DNA of 18,201 bases from DATECU01 sp035286745. Lineage in GTDB: Bacteria > Acidobacteriota > Vicinamibacteria > Fen-336. The stretch is taken from NCBI GenBank assembly GCA_035286745.1, contig DATECU010000295.1, positions 1 through 18,201 of the forward strand. Reading direction: 5' to 3'. A program made the position numbers and the translations under genes. The notes beneath the pieces are model-generated. The model made no database searches and had not been told where the DNA came from. It saw only the letters and a list, made by a program, of their open reading frames with translations. Shown here piece by piece: positions 17,998-18,201 of the stretch (position 1 is the stretch's first letter; every line of letters begins with the position of its first letter).

Positions 17998-18099
17998 CTA
18001 GGCGTGAAAGTGGTAGTGATGGGCGATCGGACGCCAACGGCGCACCACGACCGAAGCCCCGGTCCCGCTTTCGGTCGTCCTGCGCCGCTCAGTCACCAT
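17998..18099 (-). CDS. Attenuator leader peptide rich in Trp, His, Tyr and Phe codons
   Basis: This short ORF of 33 codons plus TAG starts just downstream of the promoter. It ends in the residues WRPIAHHYHFHA followed by stop, so seven of its last 12 codons are Trp (18036-18034), His-His (18021-18016), Tyr (18015-18013), His (18012-18010), Phe (18009-18007) and His (18006-18004). These are exactly the amino acids made by the genes that follow. An intrinsic terminator begins 65 bases after the stop codon. Leader peptides of this kind (hisL, trpL, pheL in enterobacteria) act by ribosome stalling on the control codons rather than as proteins. The start is uncertain: GGAG (18105-18102) lies only two bases before the ATG at 18099 but five bases before the GTG at 18096, so the GTG may be the true start. 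The first 21 residues are Arg/Thr/Val-rich and look like nothing in particular. Confidence 0.85.
   Translation of the reverse strand: MVTERRRTTESGTGASVVVRRWRPIAHHYHFHA
18047..18078 (-). other. RNA hairpin within the leader ORF, candidate pause hairpin
   Basis: In the transcript the segment 18078-18067 pairs with 18057-18047 to give 11 base pairs with one bulged A (18069) and a nine-base GGGACCGGG loop. It lies inside the leader ORF just before the Trp and His/Tyr/Phe codons. In classical attenuators an early hairpin pauses RNA polymerase until the leader ribosome catches up. A pause about ten bases past this stem would put polymerase close to the Trp codon. The pairing is read from the sequence; the pausing role is inferred. 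Confidence 0.5.
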
Positions 18100-18120
18100 G
18101 ACTCCAAGTCGTAAGCCCGG

Positions 18121-18150
18121 ATTCTAGAGAAGCGCGACCTCGGGTGTCAA
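18121..18150 (-). promoter_or_regulatory. Sigma-70-type promoter of the aro-his-trp operon
   Basis: Read on the minus strand, TTGACA (18150-18145) is a perfect -35 hexamer and TAGAAT (18126-18121) matches the -10 consensus at five of six positions. The spacer is 18 bp. Transcription should start around 18112-18114, about a dozen bases before the leader ORF. It is the only convincing promoter I found; every downstream gene is packed with overlaps or gaps of 35 bases or less. The whole cluster is therefore probably read from here through the attenuator. Confidence 0.8.
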
Positions 18151-18173
18151 GTCGCTTGCCCAACCACCAACCA

Positions 18174-18189
18174 CCCACCCACCCCACCC
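18174..18189 (-). other. Putative G-quadruplex motif upstream of the operon promoter
   Basis: On the minus (sense) strand this stretch has four runs of three or more G separated by single T residues (GGG-T-GGGG-T-GGG-T-GGG), followed by more GG pairs down to about 18159. It fits the standard G3+N1-7 quadruplex pattern with the shortest loops. It ends 23 bases upstream of the -35 hexamer. The rest of 18151-18201 is equally G/T-rich and holds no ORF that I recognise. Quadruplex formation and any role in transcription are inference; the tract could also be simple low-complexity sequence. Confidence 0.5.
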
Positions 18190-18201
18190 ACCGCTACCCC
18201 G

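Noticed and set aside
17995..18004. Perfect 10-base palindrome CGCCTAGGCG at the leader stop codon as an operator.
   Set aside because: Short GC-rich palindromes are common here and the half-sites are too short to support a repressor site; it may only contribute to leader RNA pairing.
18034..18090. Arginine as an additional control amino acid, since the leader has six Arg codons.
   Set aside because: Arg is frequent in GC-rich short ORFs, the codons are scattered, and no arginine gene is present in the operon.
17164..18114. Long plus-strand ORF spanning the start of aroDE and the leader region.
   Set aside because: It lies opposite aroDE and the leader, has no recognisable domain, and is the kind of antisense frame expected in GC-rich coding DNA.
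17893..18120. T-box or TRAP-controlled leader instead of ribosome-mediated attenuation.
   Set aside because: I see no T-box consensus (AGGGUGGNACCGCG-like) and no regular series of GAG/UAG triplets; the leader ORF with W/H/Y/F codons explains the region better.

Overview
The window is one tightly packed biosynthetic operon from a GC-rich bacterium. All 19 genes lie on the minus strand, and the only sizeable non-coding stretch is the last ~310 bases at the right end, which is the operon's upstream end. The lineage cannot be fixed from sequence alone. The GC-rich codons, the short HisG with HisZ, the single-function HisB dehydratase, the AroD-AroE fusion and the TrpC-TrpF fusion suggest a GC-rich soil or environmental bacterium, for example Acidobacteriota-like; this is a low-confidence guess.

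Layout in the direction of transcription (right to left). 18201-17893 is the control region: a G-rich tract, a near-consensus sigma-70 promoter (TTGACA, 18 bp, TAGAAT), a short leader ORF ending ...WRPIAHHYHFHA-stop, and a 15-bp-stem intrinsic terminator just before the first structural gene. Next come aroDE (fused dehydroquinate dehydratase and shikimate dehydrogenase) and a ThiF/MoeB-type E1-like enzyme. The his block follows: hisZ-hisG-hisD-hisC-hisB-hisH-hisA-hisF-hisIE. Then the complete trp block: trpE-trpG-trpD-trpCF-trpB-trpA. Last are an AroQ chorismate mutase and a type I-beta DAHP synthase that runs off the left edge. Most junctions are 4-base ATGA/GTGA overlaps or overlaps of about 10 bases, so translation is probably coupled along the operon.

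The genes cover the entry to the shikimate pathway (DAHP synthase), two of its middle steps (AroDE), the branch to Phe/Tyr (chorismate mutase), all of Trp synthesis from chorismate, and all of His synthesis except histidinol-phosphate phosphatase. The His and Trp branches both consume PRPP. HisC-type aminotransferases can in some bacteria also serve Tyr/Phe synthesis.

The main discovery candidate is the leader. Seven of the last 12 codons of a 33-codon leader ORF encode Trp, His, Tyr or Phe, the four amino acids whose pathways the operon serves. A terminator follows, with upstream segments that could form a competing antiterminator. This looks like a composite ribosome-mediated attenuator that senses histidine and all three aromatic amino acids at once to control an aro-his-trp superoperon. 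The codons, promoter and terminator are read directly from the sequence; the regulatory mechanism is inferred.
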